Shown: positions 37,266-48,724, numbered from the stretch's first letter. The stretch is DNA of 64,000 nucleotides from Phycisphaerae bacterium (GCA_026004655.1 BPJO01000009.1:83225-147224); one strand, 5' to 3'. Made by a program: numbers and translations. The notes: generated by a model not told the origin, from the letters alone.

Positions 37266-37580
37266 ATGGCCTCGGCCTTGAGAAGACTCGGCGTGTTTCT
37301 ATTTTGCCTCGGCGGTTTGACCGTGGTGATAGGACTCGTCCCGATCGGCTTGGCTTGGGTTGATCAACAGATGGAACAGACCTTGCTGGCCGTTGCAGTG
37401 GTCGGCGGGTTGCTGGTGGTATGCGGTCTGGTGATGGATTTTCTGGGTAGCCAGGCGGTCCGCGAACGCCAGCAGACCGGGAATGCGGTGACGTTGGAAA
37501 ATGAACCCAAACCCCCGACGATGCGCTTATCCGCTTCGCCGAAGGGCAAAAAGGGGTATCAAGAAGACTTGATGGCTTGA
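37266..37580 (+). CDS. Small two-helix membrane protein between rpoB and rpoC
   Basis: A 104-residue protein with two hydrophobic segments ([20 protein letters not shown] and [20 protein letters not shown]) and a basic, soluble 45-residue tail. It begins 11 bases after the rpoB stop and ends 50 bases before the rpoC start, so it is in the same operon. The family is not recognised. The tight spacing and the typical codon use argue that it is a real gene. Confidence 0.65.
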   Translation: MASALRRLGVFLFCLGGLTVVIGLVPIGLAWVDQQMEQTLLAVAVVGGLLVVCGLVMDFLGSQAVRERQQTGNAVTLENEPKPPTMRLSASPKGKKGYQEDLMA

Positions 37581-37630
37581 TTTTGATGCTTCCGGTTCAC
37601 AAACCGGTGGATCCAGTTTGGAGAAAGACG

Positions 37631-40600
37631 ATGTCAGAAGCCCTCTATGATCGTGTGAACGATTACGGTTCGGTAAAAATTCAGCTCGCCAGCCCTAACG
37701 ACATCCGTTCATGGTCGTTCGGCGAAGTCAAAAAGCCCGAAACCATCAATTATCGAACCTACCGTGCTGAGAAGGACGGTCTGTTCTGCGAGCGGATTTT
37801 TGGTCCGGAACGGGACTGGGAATGCTCCTGCGGCAAATACAAGGGCACGAAGTACAAAGGTATTATCTGTGACCGTTGCGGGGTGAAGGTAACCCATTCC
37901 CGCGTGCGGCGCAAACGGATGGGCCACATCAATCTCGCAGCCCCGGTCGTTCACATCTGGTTCTTCAAAGCGCTTCCTTCACGTCTGGGGGCGCTGCTGG
38001 ACATGAAGACCAGTGACATCGAAAAGGTGATCTACTTCCAGGATTATGTCGTCACCGACCCGGGAAAAACCCCGTTGAAATCCAAACAACTGCTGACCGA
38101 GGAAGAATACCGGTCCGCTTATGAAAAGTATCCCGGCGAGTTCGAGGCCGAAATGGGCGCCGAAGCCATCAAGAAGCTGCTCATATCCCTCAACCTCGAC
38201 GCGGAACAAAGGAAAATCCGCGAAGAAATCGAAAAAACCAGCAGCAAGCAGAAGCTCAAGGACTTGACCAAGCGTCTAAAAATGATCGAAGCCATCCGTG
38301 GTTCGGAGAACAAACCCGAATGGATGGTCATGGACGTCATTCCGGTCATCCCTCCGGATCTGCGTCCTCTGGTCATGCTGGAAAGCGGTAACTTCGCCAC
38401 CTCCGACCTCAATGACCTGTATCGCAGGATCATTAACCGTAACAACCGTTTGAAGAAATTGGTAGACCTCAACGCCCCCGAGGTCATTATCCGCAACGAG
38501 AAGCGGATGCTCCAACAGGCGGTCGACGCGCTGTTTGACAACGGTCGATGTCGACGACCGGTTCTGGGTTCCAGCAACCGTCCGCTGAAATCCCTGACCG
38601 ACATGATCAAAGGCAAGCAGGGACGTTTCCGTGAAAACCTGCTGGGTAAACGTGTGGACTATTCCGCCCGGTCGGTCATCGTGGTCGGTCCGGATCTGAA
38701 ATTGCATCAGTGCGGTCTGCCGAAAAAAATCGCGCTGGAACTCTTTCAGCCGTTCATTATCCGTAAATTGCGTGAACACGGACTGGCCGACACGATCAAG
38801 TCGGCCAAACGGATGCTGGAACGCAGGGATCAGGAAGTCTGGGACATCCTGGAAGAGGTGATTTATCAGCACCCGGTTCTGTTGAACCGTGCCCCGACCT
38901 TGCACCGAATGGGTATTCAGGCGTTCGAACCCGTGCTCGTGGAAGGTAACGCCATCAAGATCCATCCGTTGGTCTGCAAAGGCTTTAACGCCGACTTCGA
39001 TGGCGACCAAATGGCCGTGCATTTGCCTCTTTCGATCGAAGCCCAGGCCGAGGCGCACGTGCTGATGCTCAGCCCGCACAACATTTTCTCCCCGGCCAAC
39101 GGTTCGCCGATCATTACGCCTTCGCAGGACATCGTGCTCGGGTCGTATTACATCACGGTGGACCGAGAGGGAGACAAAGGCGAGTTCAGTTACTTCAATT
39201 CGGTGTTCGAAGCGTTCATGGCGTTTGATCAGAAGAAAATCGCTATGCACACGCGAATTTTTGTACGCCTTCAGGACCGCGATTTCGTGATTCCAAACGA
39301 TAAAAGCGGTCCGGTCCCGATCGAACAGGTGAGCTTCCAACACCTCGAAGAGCATCGCAAACGTCATCAGCCGGGTTACACCCCCCGTGAGATGCCGTCG
39401 AATTACTCCAGTCGTGTCATTCTCACGACGGTCGGACGGTGCATGTTCAACGACATCCTGCCCAAGGAAATGCCGTTCTACAACTACGGTCTGACTTCAG
39501 GCGGATTGTCGCGTGTGATCGCGGACACGTATGAAAAGCTGGGTCGTCCGGCCACCATCGATCTGTTGGACAACATGAAGCAGCTGGGTTTCCGTCGCAG
39601 CACCCTGGCAGCGCTTTCGTTCGGGATTACCGACGTCCGTTCCCCGGAATCCAAAGCCGCTATCCTCGAAGAAGGTCAGAAAAAGGCCGACCGCGTCGAG
39701 AAAAACTACAAGATCGGTGCGATCACAGAACAGGAACGTTACGCCCAGCTGATCGAAATCTGGTCGCATTGCCGCGAAAAGGTCGCCGCGGACCTCTTGG
39801 CAGGTCTCGAAGCCGATTATCGCGACCCTCAAGGTCATCCGGTGACCAAAGAAGAAGCCCAGAGCAAAGGTTATCTCCGGTATCTCAACCCGATCACCAT
39901 GATGCTCGGTTCCGGTGCCCGAGGGAACAAATCTCAGATGCAGCAGCTCGGTGGGATGCGTGGTCTGATGGCCAAACCCTCGGGTGAAATGATCGAAACC
40001 CCCATCCGATCCAACTTCCGTGAAGGTCTGTCCGTGCTGGAATACTTCAGCAGTACGCACGGTGCCCGCAAAGGTCTGGCCGACACCGCGCTGAAGACCG
40101 CCGACTCCGGTTATCTGACCCGTAAGCTCTGCGACGTGGCGCAGAACGTCATGATCCAGATGCTGGACTGCGGCACGGTCAATGGGGTGACCAAATCGAC
40201 CATCTACAAAGGCGAAACCGTCGAAGTACCCCTGGAGGACATGATCGTGGGTCGTACCGCCCGGGATACGATTCGAAATCCCATTACGGACGAAACGATC
40301 GTGGCAGAAAACCAGATCATCACCCTTGAAATCGCCCGAAAAATCAAAGAACTCAAGTTGGAATCGATCCGTGTCCGAAGCCCGTTGACCTGCGAAAGCC
40401 CCCGTGGTCTTTGTGCCAAATGTTATGGCGTGGACATGTCCACCAACAAGCTCGTCGAAGAAGGTATGGCCGTCGGGATCATCGCGGCGCAGTCGATCGG
40501 TGAACCCGGAACCCAGCTGACCATGCGTACCTTCCATACCGGTGGTGTGGCCAGCAGCCAACTGATTGAAAACGATATCAAATGCTCGACGGCCGGGACC

Positions 40601-42040
40601 ATCGAGCACCGGGACATTAATGCCGTCGAAGTCACCGATCAGGAAGGCAATAAGCGTCTGATCGCGTTGAAGCGCAACGGTGAAATCGCGGTCGTCGATT
40701 CCAAAGGACGTGAACTCGAGAAGTTCAAAGTGCCTTACGGGGCTACCGTTTTGGTGGCTCACGGGACCAAGGTCAAACCCCGCGACCAGTTGTGCACCTG
40801 GGACCCGCACATCACCCCGATCCTGGCGGAAAAGGCCGGTATCGTGAAGTACGAGGACATCGAGGAAGGAGAAACCGTCCGTCTGGAAGAAGAAAAGAAG
40901 GGTTCGGGATCGGCCAAGCTGGTGGTTACAGAACACAAAGGGGAGCGTCACCCCCGAATCACCATCGTCGGCGACGACGGAAAGATCCTCGACTTCCATT
41001 ACCTTCCTGCCAAGGCGCGTATCGAAGTGTCCGACGGTCAGAGGATCCAGGCCGGTCAACAGTTGGCTCGTCAACCCAAAGAGGCCGGTGGAACCGTCGA
41101 CATCACCACCGGTCTTCCTCGGGTTACCGAGCTGTTCGAAGCCCGCAAACCCAAAGACCCCGCAGTCCTGGCCGAGATCTCCGGAACGGTCGAACTCCGT
41201 TCTGACCGTCGTCGTGGCAAGATGACCATCATCGTCCGCAACGAAACCGGAATGGAACGAGAACACCATGTCCCGCAGGACAAGGAACTGATGGTTCACA
41301 CCGGTGACGTGGTCGAAGCTGGTGACCCGCTGATCCGTGGTCCGGTCATCCCACAGGAAATTCTCCGAATCAAAGGCGAAGAGGCCCTTTACACGTATCT
41401 GCTGTCCGAAGTGCAGAACGTGTATCGTGCTCAAGGTGTGAAAATCAACGACAAGCACATCGAGACGATCGCAGCCCAGATGTTACGCAAGGTCAAGATC
41501 GAGGACCCCGGTGATACCCGATTCCTCCCCGGCGAAGTCGTCGACAAGTTCCGTTTCCGACGTGCGAATGAGGAAATCGCCAACAGCTATAAAGTCGTCG
41601 ATCCCGGAGGCACGTCCTTCAAGGAAGGGGACATCGTGGATAAAGAAAGCTTCCGACAGGCCAATGAGACCGCCGAGGCGTCCGGGAACCAGCCTGCCAA
41701 GGGCAAAAAGCCCCGTCCTGCCCGGGCTAAACCGTTATTGTTGGGTATTACCAAAGCTTCTCTCCAAAGCGAGTCGTTTATCTCCGCAGCCAGCTTCCAG
41801 GAGACGACCAAAGTCTTGACCGAAGCCGCCATGGCCGGGGCGAAGGACATGCTCTTGGGTCTGAAGGAAAACGTCATCCTCGGTCACCTGATCCCTGCGG
41901 GGACAGCCTTTAACCCGCATCTGAACCTCAAGATCAAGAAACTGGTTCAGGACGAAACGGGCGAATCAGTGGATCGGACGACGACTTCGACCGAGAAAAC
42001 TCAAACGACTGGCGACGTCGTACCTCAGGCAGGAACCTGA
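37631..42040 (+). CDS. rpoC: RNA polymerase beta' subunit
   Basis: A 1469-residue beta' subunit. The N-terminal zinc site is [20 protein letters not shown], the catalytic loop is [12 protein letters not shown], the second zinc site lies in [13 protein letters not shown], the bridge-helix/trigger-loop region includes [12 protein letters not shown] and [10 protein letters not shown], and the C-terminus has [20 protein letters not shown]. Just before that last motif, residues about 1293-1317 and 1322-1346 repeat a D-P-G-x-T-x-F...G-x-x-V-D-K...F-R-x-A-N-E unit that occurs once in E. coli. The start MSEALYDR has GGAGAAAG upstream. A strong terminator follows. Confidence 0.97.
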   Translation: MSEALYDRVNDYGSVKIQLASPNDIRSWSFGEVKKPETINYRTYRAEKDGLFCERIFGPERDWECSCGKYKGTKYKGIICDRCGVKVTHSRVRRKRMGHINLAAPVVHIWFFKALPSRLGALLDMKTSDIEKVIYFQDYVVTDPGKTPLKSKQLLTEEEYRSAYEKYPGEFEAEMGAEAIKKLLISLNLDAEQRKIREEIEKTSSKQKLKDLTKRLKMIEAIRGSENKPEWMVMDVIPVIPPDLRPLVMLESGNFATSDLNDLYRRIINRNNRLKKLVDLNAPEVIIRNEKRMLQQAVDALFDNGRCRRPVLGSSNRPLKSLTDMIKGKQGRFRENLLGKRVDYSARSVIVVGPDLKLHQCGLPKKIALELFQPFIIRKLREHGLADTIKSAKRMLERRDQEVWDILEEVIYQHPVLLNRAPTLHRMGIQAFEPVLVEGNAIKIHPLVCKGFNADFDGDQMAVHLPLSIEAQAEAHVLMLSPHNIFSPANGSPIITPSQDIVLGSYYITVDREGDKGEFSYFNSVFEAFMAFDQKKIAMHTRIFVRLQDRDFVIPNDKSGPVPIEQVSFQHLEEHRKRHQPGYTPREMPSNYSSRVILTTVGRCMFNDILPKEMPFYNYGLTSGGLSRVIADTYEKLGRPATIDLLDNMKQLGFRRSTLAALSFGITDVRSPESKAAILEEGQKKADRVEKNYKIGAITEQERYAQLIEIWSHCREKVAADLLAGLEADYRDPQGHPVTKEEAQSKGYLRYLNPITMMLGSGARGNKSQMQQLGGMRGLMAKPSGEMIETPIRSNFREGLSVLEYFSSTHGARKGLADTALKTADSGYLTRKLCDVAQNVMIQMLDCGTVNGVTKSTIYKGETVEVPLEDMIVGRTARDTIRNPITDETIVAENQIITLEIARKIKELKLESIRVRSPLTCESPRGLCAKCYGVDMSTNKLVEEGMAVGIIAAQSIGEPGTQLTMRTFHTGGVASSQLIENDIKCSTAGTIEHRDINAVEVTDQEGNKRLIALKRNGEIAVVDSKGRELEKFKVPYGATVLVAHGTKVKPRDQLCTWDPHITPILAEKAGIVKYEDIEEGETVRLEEEKKGSGSAKLVVTEHKGERHPRITIVGDDGKILDFHYLPAKARIEVSDGQRIQAGQQLARQPKEAGGTVDITTGLPRVTELFEARKPKDPAVLAEISGTVELRSDRRRGKMTIIVRNETGMEREHHVPQDKELMVHTGDVVEAGDPLIRGPVIPQEILRIKGEEALYTYLLSEVQNVYRAQGVKINDKHIETIAAQMLRKVKIEDPGDTRFLPGEVVDKFRFRRANEEIANSYKVVDPGGTSFKEGDIVDKESFRQANETAEASGNQPAKGKKPRPARAKPLLLGITKASLQSESFISAASFQETTKVLTEAAMAGAKDMLLGLKENVILGHLIPAGTAFNPHLNLKIKKLVQDETGESVDRTTTSTEKTQTTGDVVPQAGT

Positions 42041-42069
42041 GGATGGTAAGTTAAAACCGTGAAGTCGAC

Positions 42070-42107
42070 GGGTGGCTTTTGAATCGATCAAAAGCCACCC
42101 GTTTTTT
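42070..42107 (+). terminator. Terminator of the rpoB-rpoC operon
   Basis: The stem GGGTGGCTTTTGA / TCAAAAGCCACCC with a short loop is followed by T6, 30 bases after the rpoC stop. Confidence 0.9.
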
Positions 42108-42371
42108 GGACCCCCGATCATTAGCCGTAAACCTTTTTTTAAAAAAGACTTATAAATAAAGTATTGCACCCCTTCTCGGTTCCCCGGATCGATGACATCT
42201 TGACAATTCGTGTATTCATGATTCAAACTTCCGCCCCCCGGAGTGTCTTTTTGACATATTTATGAAAACGAATGTGTCACAGGAGGGGTGAGGGTTTGAC
42301 CGATACGTGGTCAGGGGTGTGTGAGGTTAGAGGTATACAATCACAAAGGCGTGAGCCGGAAAGAGCAGGAC
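42108..42371 (+). promoter_or_regulatory. Intergenic region upstream of topA
   Basis: No gene is seen. Two TTGACA hexamers (42194-42199 area and 42251-42256) lack good -10 partners. TATACAAT at 42334-42341, about 30 bases before the topA ATG, is a possible -10. Confidence 0.3.
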
Positions 42372-44897
42372 ATGGCCAAGAAAAAAAACGGCAAACACCT
42401 CGTGATCGTCGAATCGCCCGCCAAAGCGAAAACGATCAATCGTTACCTCGGAGACGACTTCATCGTCAAGGCGTCGATGGGGCACGTCCGGGATTTGCTC
42501 AAAGGTGAAAAAGCCATCGACCTGAACACTTTTACACCCCGTTACGAAATCATCAAAGAACGGGGAAAGGAAAAAGTCGTTTCCGAACTCAAAAAACTCG
42601 CCAAATCCGCCCCGGACGTGTATTTGGCGACCGACTTGGACCGTGAGGGAGAAGCTATCGCCTGGCACTTGAAAGAGGCTTTGGGATTGGATGATGACGT
42701 CAAACGTGTCATTTTCAACGCGATTACCAAGACCGAGATCCAAAAGGCCTTTGCCAATCCTCACAAAATTAACATGGACCGGGTCAACGCCCAGCAGGCC
42801 CGAAGAATTCTCGACCGGATTGTCGGATACGAGATTTCACCCGTTTTATGGCGGAAAGTGGCCAGGAAATTGAGTGCCGGACGAGTCCAGAGTGTAGCTG
42901 TCCGTCTTGTGGTCGATCGTGAACGAGAAATTGAAACCTTCATCCCGGAAGAGTTTTGGCGAATCACCGGTATCTTCACAAACCGTCTCGAGGACTCATC
43001 CTCATTGATGACCCAGTGGCGGGAATGGAGTAGCTCCGAACACACCAAGGCCGACGAGGACAAGTGGTTGAGAGAGCAGGGTTGTTTGCGGGCCGAACTG
43101 ATCGAAGTCGACGGTCAGAAGTTTGAACCGAATAACAAGGATCAGACCCGACAGGTGGCAGAGGCTTTGGGTTTTGTCGTTCAGCAGGAACAGACGGTTC
43201 CGAATCCTGATGGGAAGGGGCCTGCTCGTCAATTAACCCACTTTTTCGGTTCAATTGATCAACCCGGACGGTTCGATGTCCGCTCGATCGAGAAGAAACG
43301 CGCCACCTCGCGTCCTCCCGGTCCGTTCATCACCAGCACGCTGCAGCAGTCGGCCAGCAACCGTCTGTATATGAGTGCCAAACGCACCATGCAGATTGCC
43401 CAGATACTTTACGAAGCCGGTCATATTACTTACATGCGAACCGACTCCACCCATCTGTCCACGGATGCGATTCAGATGGCCAGGGATCATATTCGCGCGG
43501 AGTTCGGAGACCGTTATGTGCCCGAGAGGCCGAACGTATACGCGTCGAGCAACAAGAACGCCCAAGAAGCCCATGAAGCAATCCGTCCGACGGATCTGGC
43601 GTTCACACCCGAACTGGCTAGTCAACAACTCAAAGAAGATGAAAGTAAGCTGTACCGGTTGATTTATAACCGGTTCGTGGCTTGTCAGATGTCCCCCGCG
43701 GAGTTCGATCAGACAGCCGTTCAGATCGTGACCGATACCCGACTAGGTCCAGTGGTGTTCCGCGCCACCGGTCGAAAACTGGTCTTCGACGGGTTCATGA
43801 AAGTGGCGGGCATACCCAGCGACGATCAGCTTCTCCCTGACTTACAAGAAGGTTCGAGACTGTTTGCGATCGATATTCGACCGACACAGCACTTTACCCA
43901 GCCTCCGCCCCGTTTTACGGAAGCTTCCCTGGTCAAAGAACTGGAAAGCAACGGAGTAGGACGTCCCAGCACCTACGCATCGATCATCAGTACGATCCTG
44001 GAGCGCAAATATGTGGCGATGATCGATCGACGTTTGTATCCGACCCTATTGGGAAGGGTGGTGACCGACAAACTGATGCAGGCCTTTCCGGAAATTATGG
44101 ATGTCGGCTTCACCGCTGAGATGGAGGACAAACTGGATAAAATCGAGGAGCAGCATCTGGATTGGATTCGATTGTTACAGGACTTTTATGGTCCGTTTCA
44201 CCAGACAGTGGAAGGGGCGATCGAAAAGCTGGATCATGCCGGGGGAATGGAATCGGGTTTTGTATGTGAAAAATGCGGCAAACCGATGCTTTACCGGATT
44301 AGTTCGAACGGATTTTTTCTGGCTTGCAGTGATCGGGAGTGTGGAACGACCAAACCAGTGGACGAGTTCGGTAAACCGGTATTGCGAGAGGAATCTGAGT
44401 TTAAATGTCCCAAATGCGGGCGGGTTATGATCCGACGGAAAGGAAAATTCGGAGAATACCTGTCTTGTTCCGGATATTCTGAAAAAGACGATCAGGGCAA
44501 TCCCGTTTGTTCCATGATCGTGCCGGTGAGCAAAAGTGGAGAACCGGAGGCCCCCAAGATCGCCCCGGTCATCACCGACATCCTCTGCGAAAAGGATCAG
44601 GCCCCGATGCTCTTGAGGCACTCCAAACGCGGACCATTTCTGGGTTGCAGTCGTTTTCCGAAATGTCGAAGTACCAAAATGTTGAAAAACCTGACGCCCG
44701 AGCAGATCCGGACGATCGAAAAACTGTTGCCGGAGCTTCGTAAGCGGGTACAGGAGTCTTTCGAGCAAGCAAGTCGGATGACCGGGAAACCGGTCGAATC
44801 ATTCGGACGGCTTCCTCAATTGCAGATCGTTTCCGAGACGACCGACGAACCGAAACCCAATCGCGGTCGTAGGTCTAAAAAGGTAGTGGCGAGCTAA
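42372..44897 (+). CDS. topA: DNA topoisomerase I
   Basis: An 841-residue type IA topoisomerase that relaxes negative supercoils. The N-terminal Toprim domain has LVIVESPAKAKTINRYLG and ATDLDREGEAIAWHL. The active-site Tyr lies in ITYMRTDSTHLS. The C-terminus carries three topoisomerase zinc ribbons (CEKCGKPM ... CSDREC; CPKCGRVM ... SC; CEKDQAPM ... CSRFPKC) followed by a basic tail. The start at MAKKKNGK is chosen because it fits the family and has AGGAC/GGAAAGAG upstream; the frame to 42321 adds 17 unsupported residues. Confidence 0.96.
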   Translation: MAKKKNGKHLVIVESPAKAKTINRYLGDDFIVKASMGHVRDLLKGEKAIDLNTFTPRYEIIKERGKEKVVSELKKLAKSAPDVYLATDLDREGEAIAWHLKEALGLDDDVKRVIFNAITKTEIQKAFANPHKINMDRVNAQQARRILDRIVGYEISPVLWRKVARKLSAGRVQSVAVRLVVDREREIETFIPEEFWRITGIFTNRLEDSSSLMTQWREWSSSEHTKADEDKWLREQGCLRAELIEVDGQKFEPNNKDQTRQVAEALGFVVQQEQTVPNPDGKGPARQLTHFFGSIDQPGRFDVRSIEKKRATSRPPGPFITSTLQQSASNRLYMSAKRTMQIAQILYEAGHITYMRTDSTHLSTDAIQMARDHIRAEFGDRYVPERPNVYASSNKNAQEAHEAIRPTDLAFTPELASQQLKEDESKLYRLIYNRFVACQMSPAEFDQTAVQIVTDTRLGPVVFRATGRKLVFDGFMKVAGIPSDDQLLPDLQEGSRLFAIDIRPTQHFTQPPPRFTEASLVKELESNGVGRPSTYASIISTILERKYVAMIDRRLYPTLLGRVVTDKLMQAFPEIMDVGFTAEMEDKLDKIEEQHLDWIRLLQDFYGPFHQTVEGAIEKLDHAGGMESGFVCEKCGKPMLYRISSNGFFLACSDRECGTTKPVDEFGKPVLREESEFKCPKCGRVMIRRKGKFGEYLSCSGYSEKDDQGNPVCSMIVPVSKSGEPEAPKIAPVITDILCEKDQAPMLLRHSKRGPFLGCSRFPKCRSTKMLKNLTPEQIRTIEKLLPELRKRVQESFEQASRMTGKPVESFGRLPQLQIVSETTDEPKPNRGRRSKKVVAS

Positions 44898-44986
44898 GTC
44901 CATTTTTCACAGAAAGTTGCAACGATTTTGCGGTGGATGCACAATCCTCCTGTGGACTGGCGTGTCTGTTGGGAAAAGGAGTGTGT

Positions 44987-45799
44987 GTGAAAAAACGGAT
45001 CGTCTGCTGGGTTGGGGGTTTGGGCATGGTACTGTCGGGAGTCGGGTGTCGGGATACGACTCCGCCTCCGCCTTATTCGTCGATCCCTCCGACAGGGACT
45101 TACACCACGCTGCGAGGGACGACACCAAAACCCTTGCCCACGCCAGACGAATCGCGGGATTATCGCCCGATGTTTCAGGATACGCCTTTGGTGACCCAAG
45201 TCCCACCGGAGCAACCCGAGTTTGTCTCGGCCTATCAATCGGTCGGTCGTCCGAGGATCGCGTTGTTTGTTAATCGAACGTATGGTGGAGAAGCCTCCGT
45301 TCCACCGACAACCCCCCCGGAACAGGCCCGTCAGCAGGTCGGTCCGGGTGCGGTCGAGCTTCCTCCGCCTGCACGGATCGATTATGACGCGATGGAAAAC
45401 ATTTTGACCGACTGGTTTGCTGCCGGGGGAAAGGTCACATTGGTCTCGGCTAAACTATCGGAATCTCAGATCCGTGCCACAGCGAAAGGCGATTACGAGC
45501 CTTTAAAAGAATTGTCGGACAAGCAAAAAGTGGATGTTTTGATCTTTGTCCGTGCGTCTGAAACACGCCAGTCCCCTCAAGGCGTGGCTGTCCGACTCGT
45601 CGCAGAAGCGGTGAATACCGCGGGTGGAGAATCGATCGGACGAGTGGTGGTCGATTCACCCCCGTTTCTGGAAAAACGGGTCATTAATGAATACACGCGG
45701 TTCATGGCGCGTAAACTCATGAAGGACATGACCGATACGTGGCAAAATGCCCCGGTCGATGCGTTGCCGGTTGAAAAACCTTCCACCCAACCCCAGTGA
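44987..45799 (+). CDS. LpoB-like lipoprotein
   Basis: A 270-residue protein starting at GTG, with AAAAGGA 6 bases upstream. A signal peptide ends near LSGVGC, an imperfect lipobox. A Pro-rich disordered stretch (about residues 25-130) precedes a TolB-N/LpoB-type fold (IALFVNRTYGG, DYDAMENILTDWFAAGGKVT, LSDKQKVDVLIFVRASE). LpoB proteins activate class A penicillin-binding proteins. Assignment is supported by the next gene, a YcfL-like lipoprotein, since ycfL and lpoB are neighbours in E. coli. The function in planctomycetes is inferred only. Confidence 0.55.
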   Translation: MKKRIVCWVGGLGMVLSGVGCRDTTPPPPYSSIPPTGTYTTLRGTTPKPLPTPDESRDYRPMFQDTPLVTQVPPEQPEFVSAYQSVGRPRIALFVNRTYGGEASVPPTTPPEQARQQVGPGAVELPPPARIDYDAMENILTDWFAAGGKVTLVSAKLSESQIRATAKGDYEPLKELSDKQKVDVLIFVRASETRQSPQGVAVRLVAEAVNTAGGESIGRVVVDSPPFLEKRVINEYTRFMARKLMKDMTDTWQNAPVDALPVEKPSTQPQ

Positions 45800-45812
45800 A
45801 CAGATCGAACCT

Positions 45813-46232
45813 ATGATGAACAAAAATACTTCTCTCATCGTGTCTGGTTTTCTTGGGCTTTTGCTGGTCGTCGGGTGCAAAAGCGTGAATCCGCCTTCGC
45901 GTGGTCGTGCCGATATCACCGAGCACAATAAAATCTTTTTCAGTCAGGAACAACGGGAACGGTTGCGCGAATCGACCGCGATCTTGGGGGACCGGGTAGA
46001 CCGGGACCAGTTCGGTCTGTTGACAGTGGTGATCCCGATTCGAAGTGCCGTTCCTCGTACGCTTTATCTGGAATATCAATACGCGTTTTTTGATTCATCC
46101 GGTCGGCAGGTCGAAGGACCGGTCGGCTGGTTACCGATCACCCTCGAAGCCGGTTCCCCGGGTACCATCCAGTTCACCAGCACCAACCCCCAGGCTGCGG
46201 ATTATCGTTGTACGATTCGTTTTGCACGTTGA
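45813..46232 (+). CDS. YcfL-like (DUF1425) lipoprotein
   Basis: A 139-residue lipoprotein with signal peptide and lipobox VVGC. The mature domain ([20 protein letters not shown], then [10 protein letters not shown]) resembles the beta-sandwich DUF1425/YcfL family. It starts 13 bases after the LpoB-like gene, so the two are cotranscribed, mirroring the ycfL-lpoB pair of enterobacteria in reversed order. Its exact function is unknown. Confidence 0.6.
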   Translation: MMNKNTSLIVSGFLGLLLVVGCKSVNPPSRGRADITEHNKIFFSQEQRERLRESTAILGDRVDRDQFGLLTVVIPIRSAVPRTLYLEYQYAFFDSSGRQVEGPVGWLPITLEAGSPGTIQFTSTNPQAADYRCTIRFAR

Positions 46233-46288
46233 TAAATCCCCCTGACCGATTTGGAAATCGGTTGATTCTGTTGATAATCATCTTTCGA

Positions 46289-47764
46289 ATGGAAGATAAG
46301 GCTTATCAGCGATGTATTAATCCGTCTTGTGCCGCGACTTACAGCGTGGATGAAGTTCGCGTGGCTTGTGCGCGGTGCGGATCTCTGTTGGACATTCGGT
46401 ATGACTGGGGACATTTACCAGTTCCGAAATCCATGAGCTTTTTCGAACACCGGTGGGCGACCAAAGGAACAGAGGTTGAAGGAAGGCTCGATTTTTCGGG
46501 GGTGTGGCGTTTTCGTGAACTGATGCCTTTTTACCGTGAGGAATCAGACATTGTAACCATCGGCGAAGGTCGCACGATGCTTCAAAATGCCACCCTCCTG
46601 GCCGATTACATCGGGATGAAGCCCGGTTCGGTGATGCTGCAGTATGAAGGACTCAATCCTTCAGGTTCATTTAAAGACAACGGGATGACAGCGGCGTTTA
46701 CTCACGCCCGGATAGTGGGCGCCAGACGGGTGGCTTGCGCTTCAACGGGCAATACGTCCGCCTCGTTGGCGATGTTCGCCTCATTATCCGGGATGCAAGG
46801 GGTTGTTTTCATCGGTTCGGGCAAAATCGCTTTCGGTAAACTTTCACAGGCCTTGGACTACGGCGCTTTGACTTTGCAGATTCAGGGGGATTTTGATGCC
46901 TGTTTGTATCGGGTCCGCCAGATCGCGACTCAAGTGCCGGGACTGGGAATTTATCTGATGAACTCGGTCAACCCCTTCCGGCTCGAAGGTCAAAAATCAA
47001 TCATGTTCCGGATCCTCGAAGCCCTTAACTGGGAACCGCCGGACTGGATCATTGTTCCCGGAGGGAATCTGGGGAATTGCTCGGCTTTTGGAAAAGCGTT
47101 CGAGGAGCTGAAACAACTAGGATTGATCAAACGCATCCCTCGATTATGTGTGGTCAATGCCCAAGGCGCCAATACCCTGTACGAACTGGTCAATCAACAC
47201 GGTGTGGTCTGGGAAAACGGGTATTACGATGCGCAGAAGGTGAATCAGTTTTACGGTCAGCTGAACGAAGCCGGGTATCGCGCGCATACAATTGCTAGCG
47301 CGATCGAGATCGGTAGACCGGTCAATCTGCCCAAAGCCCTTCGTGCCCTGAGCATCATGAACGGGGTGGTGGTCCAGGTGGATGACGAGACGATCCGGGA
47401 ACACCGGGCGATGGTCGCGCGATACGGGTTTGGATGTGAACCTGCCTCGGCAGCAAGTGTCGCAGGGTTGACACAATTATTGTCCAAAGGTCTGATCAGT
47501 CGGGATGAAAAAGTCGTTTGCATTCTCACCGGTCATGAACTGAAAGACCCCAACGAAACGGTCCGTTATCATACCGGGATCGATATGAAAGCCGTTCAGG
47601 ATATGGCGCCGAAACACGAACCGACCGGAAAACTTTCTAATCGACCGGTGGTGGTTCCCGATACCCTCCAAGCCATCGTTCAGGCACTAGGGGGGGATAT
47701 TCGGATGCTGGAAAAGGTGGACATGAATGATCCCGGTGCACATGTCCCGGTAAGAGAATACTGA
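46289..47764 (+). CDS. thrC: Threonine synthase
   Basis: A 491-residue PLP enzyme making threonine from O-phosphohomoserine. An N-terminal zinc-ribbon-like segment (CINPSC ... [10 protein letters not shown]) precedes the fold-type II catalytic domain. The PLP lysine is in [11 protein letters not shown], and [10 protein letters not shown] and [11 protein letters not shown] bind the cofactor phosphate and substrate. The start at 46289 omits 27 hydrophobic residues of the longer frame; no clear ribosome site is seen for either. It is followed by dapB, another aspartate-family gene. Confidence 0.9.
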   Translation: MEDKAYQRCINPSCAATYSVDEVRVACARCGSLLDIRYDWGHLPVPKSMSFFEHRWATKGTEVEGRLDFSGVWRFRELMPFYREESDIVTIGEGRTMLQNATLLADYIGMKPGSVMLQYEGLNPSGSFKDNGMTAAFTHARIVGARRVACASTGNTSASLAMFASLSGMQGVVFIGSGKIAFGKLSQALDYGALTLQIQGDFDACLYRVRQIATQVPGLGIYLMNSVNPFRLEGQKSIMFRILEALNWEPPDWIIVPGGNLGNCSAFGKAFEELKQLGLIKRIPRLCVVNAQGANTLYELVNQHGVVWENGYYDAQKVNQFYGQLNEAGYRAHTIASAIEIGRPVNLPKALRALSIMNGVVVQVDDETIREHRAMVARYGFGCEPASAASVAGLTQLLSKGLISRDEKVVCILTGHELKDPNETVRYHTGIDMKAVQDMAPKHEPTGKLSNRPVVVPDTLQAIVQALGGDIRMLEKVDMNDPGAHVPVREY

Positions 47765-47824
47765 CAAGTAGCCAGAAACCTCGACCGGCGACAACGGTGT
47801 GTCGGAGGTTTGGAGTCGGATCAA

Positions 47825-48613
47825 ATGACACGGATTGCAATTACAGGTTGTGCGGGTCGGATGGGGCTTAGACTGGTGGCTTTGGGACACGAACACTCCC
47901 AGACCCAGATCTCGGCCGCCATCGAACGGGCAGATTCGGTGCACATCGGTCGTGACGCCGGGGAATTAGCCGGAGTGGGACAAATCGGTGTGAAGGTGAC
48001 AGCCGATTTACCGTCAAAACCGGATGTCCTGATCGACTTCACAGCCCCTGTGGGCACACGCAACTGGTTGCAGATCTGTCGAGAACTGAAAATCCCCATG
48101 CTGATCGGGACCACCGGACTGACCGAAAACGATCACCGATTAATCGATCAGGCCGCTGAGGATATCCCCGTCCTTCAGGCGGGAAACATGAGCCTCGGGG
48201 TGACTGTTATGTGCAAGATCGTCTCCGAGGTTGCTCGAATGCTCGGTCAGGACTATGACGTGGAGATCGTCGAAGCGCATCACCGGTTCAAAAAAGATGC
48301 CCCCAGCGGCACGGCAGAGATGATCGCCCACAGTATTCTCCAAGCTCTCCAACGACCGACCACCGAATTACGATACGGTCGTCATGGAACGGAGTGCACC
48401 AGAACACCCAAAGAAGTGGGTATGCATAGCCTCCGAATGGGTGATGAAATCGGGTTGCACACCGCCTATTTCGGGGGATTGGGAGAAAGGCTCGAGATCA
48501 CCCACAAAGCTACCAACCGCGACACCTTTGTTCACGGGGCGCTGCGGGCAGCCGTTTGGTTAACCCATCAAAAACCCGGCCGGTATACCATTGGGAACGT
48601 CCTTGGGATCTGA
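47825..48613 (+). CDS. dapB: 4-hydroxy-tetrahydrodipicolinate reductase
   Basis: A 262-residue DapB for lysine/diaminopimelate synthesis. The NAD(P)-binding GCAGRMG is at the N-terminus, IDFTAP and IGTTGLT follow, and the catalytic signature is EAHHRFKKDAPSGTA. Length and motifs are complete. A hairpin with AAACCTC / GAGGTTT arms lies between thrC and dapB (47775-47813) and may attenuate or process the transcript. Confidence 0.95.
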   Translation: MTRIAITGCAGRMGLRLVALGHEHSQTQISAAIERADSVHIGRDAGELAGVGQIGVKVTADLPSKPDVLIDFTAPVGTRNWLQICRELKIPMLIGTTGLTENDHRLIDQAAEDIPVLQAGNMSLGVTVMCKIVSEVARMLGQDYDVEIVEAHHRFKKDAPSGTAEMIAHSILQALQRPTTELRYGRHGTECTRTPKEVGMHSLRMGDEIGLHTAYFGGLGERLEITHKATNRDTFVHGALRAAVWLTHQKPGRYTIGNVLGI

Positions 48614-48724
48614 TGCCCCCGATAAGCCATCTCACGTCCGTTTCGTTGATTCGTTACCATCTGAACGCAGATCCGTTCAGAATCAGACGATCCGGATGAA
48701 ATTTGGTCGATAGAATGAATTGGA

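Noticed and set aside
39497..41458. 653-residue minus-strand open frame inside rpoC, and a 331-residue one inside rpoB
   Set aside because: They are mirror frames of rpoC and rpoB caused by codon bias; they show no recognisable domain and lie opposite essential genes.
42240..42281. TTGACA at 42251 as the topA promoter
   Set aside because: No acceptable -10 lies 16-18 bases downstream (the bases there are GTGTCA).
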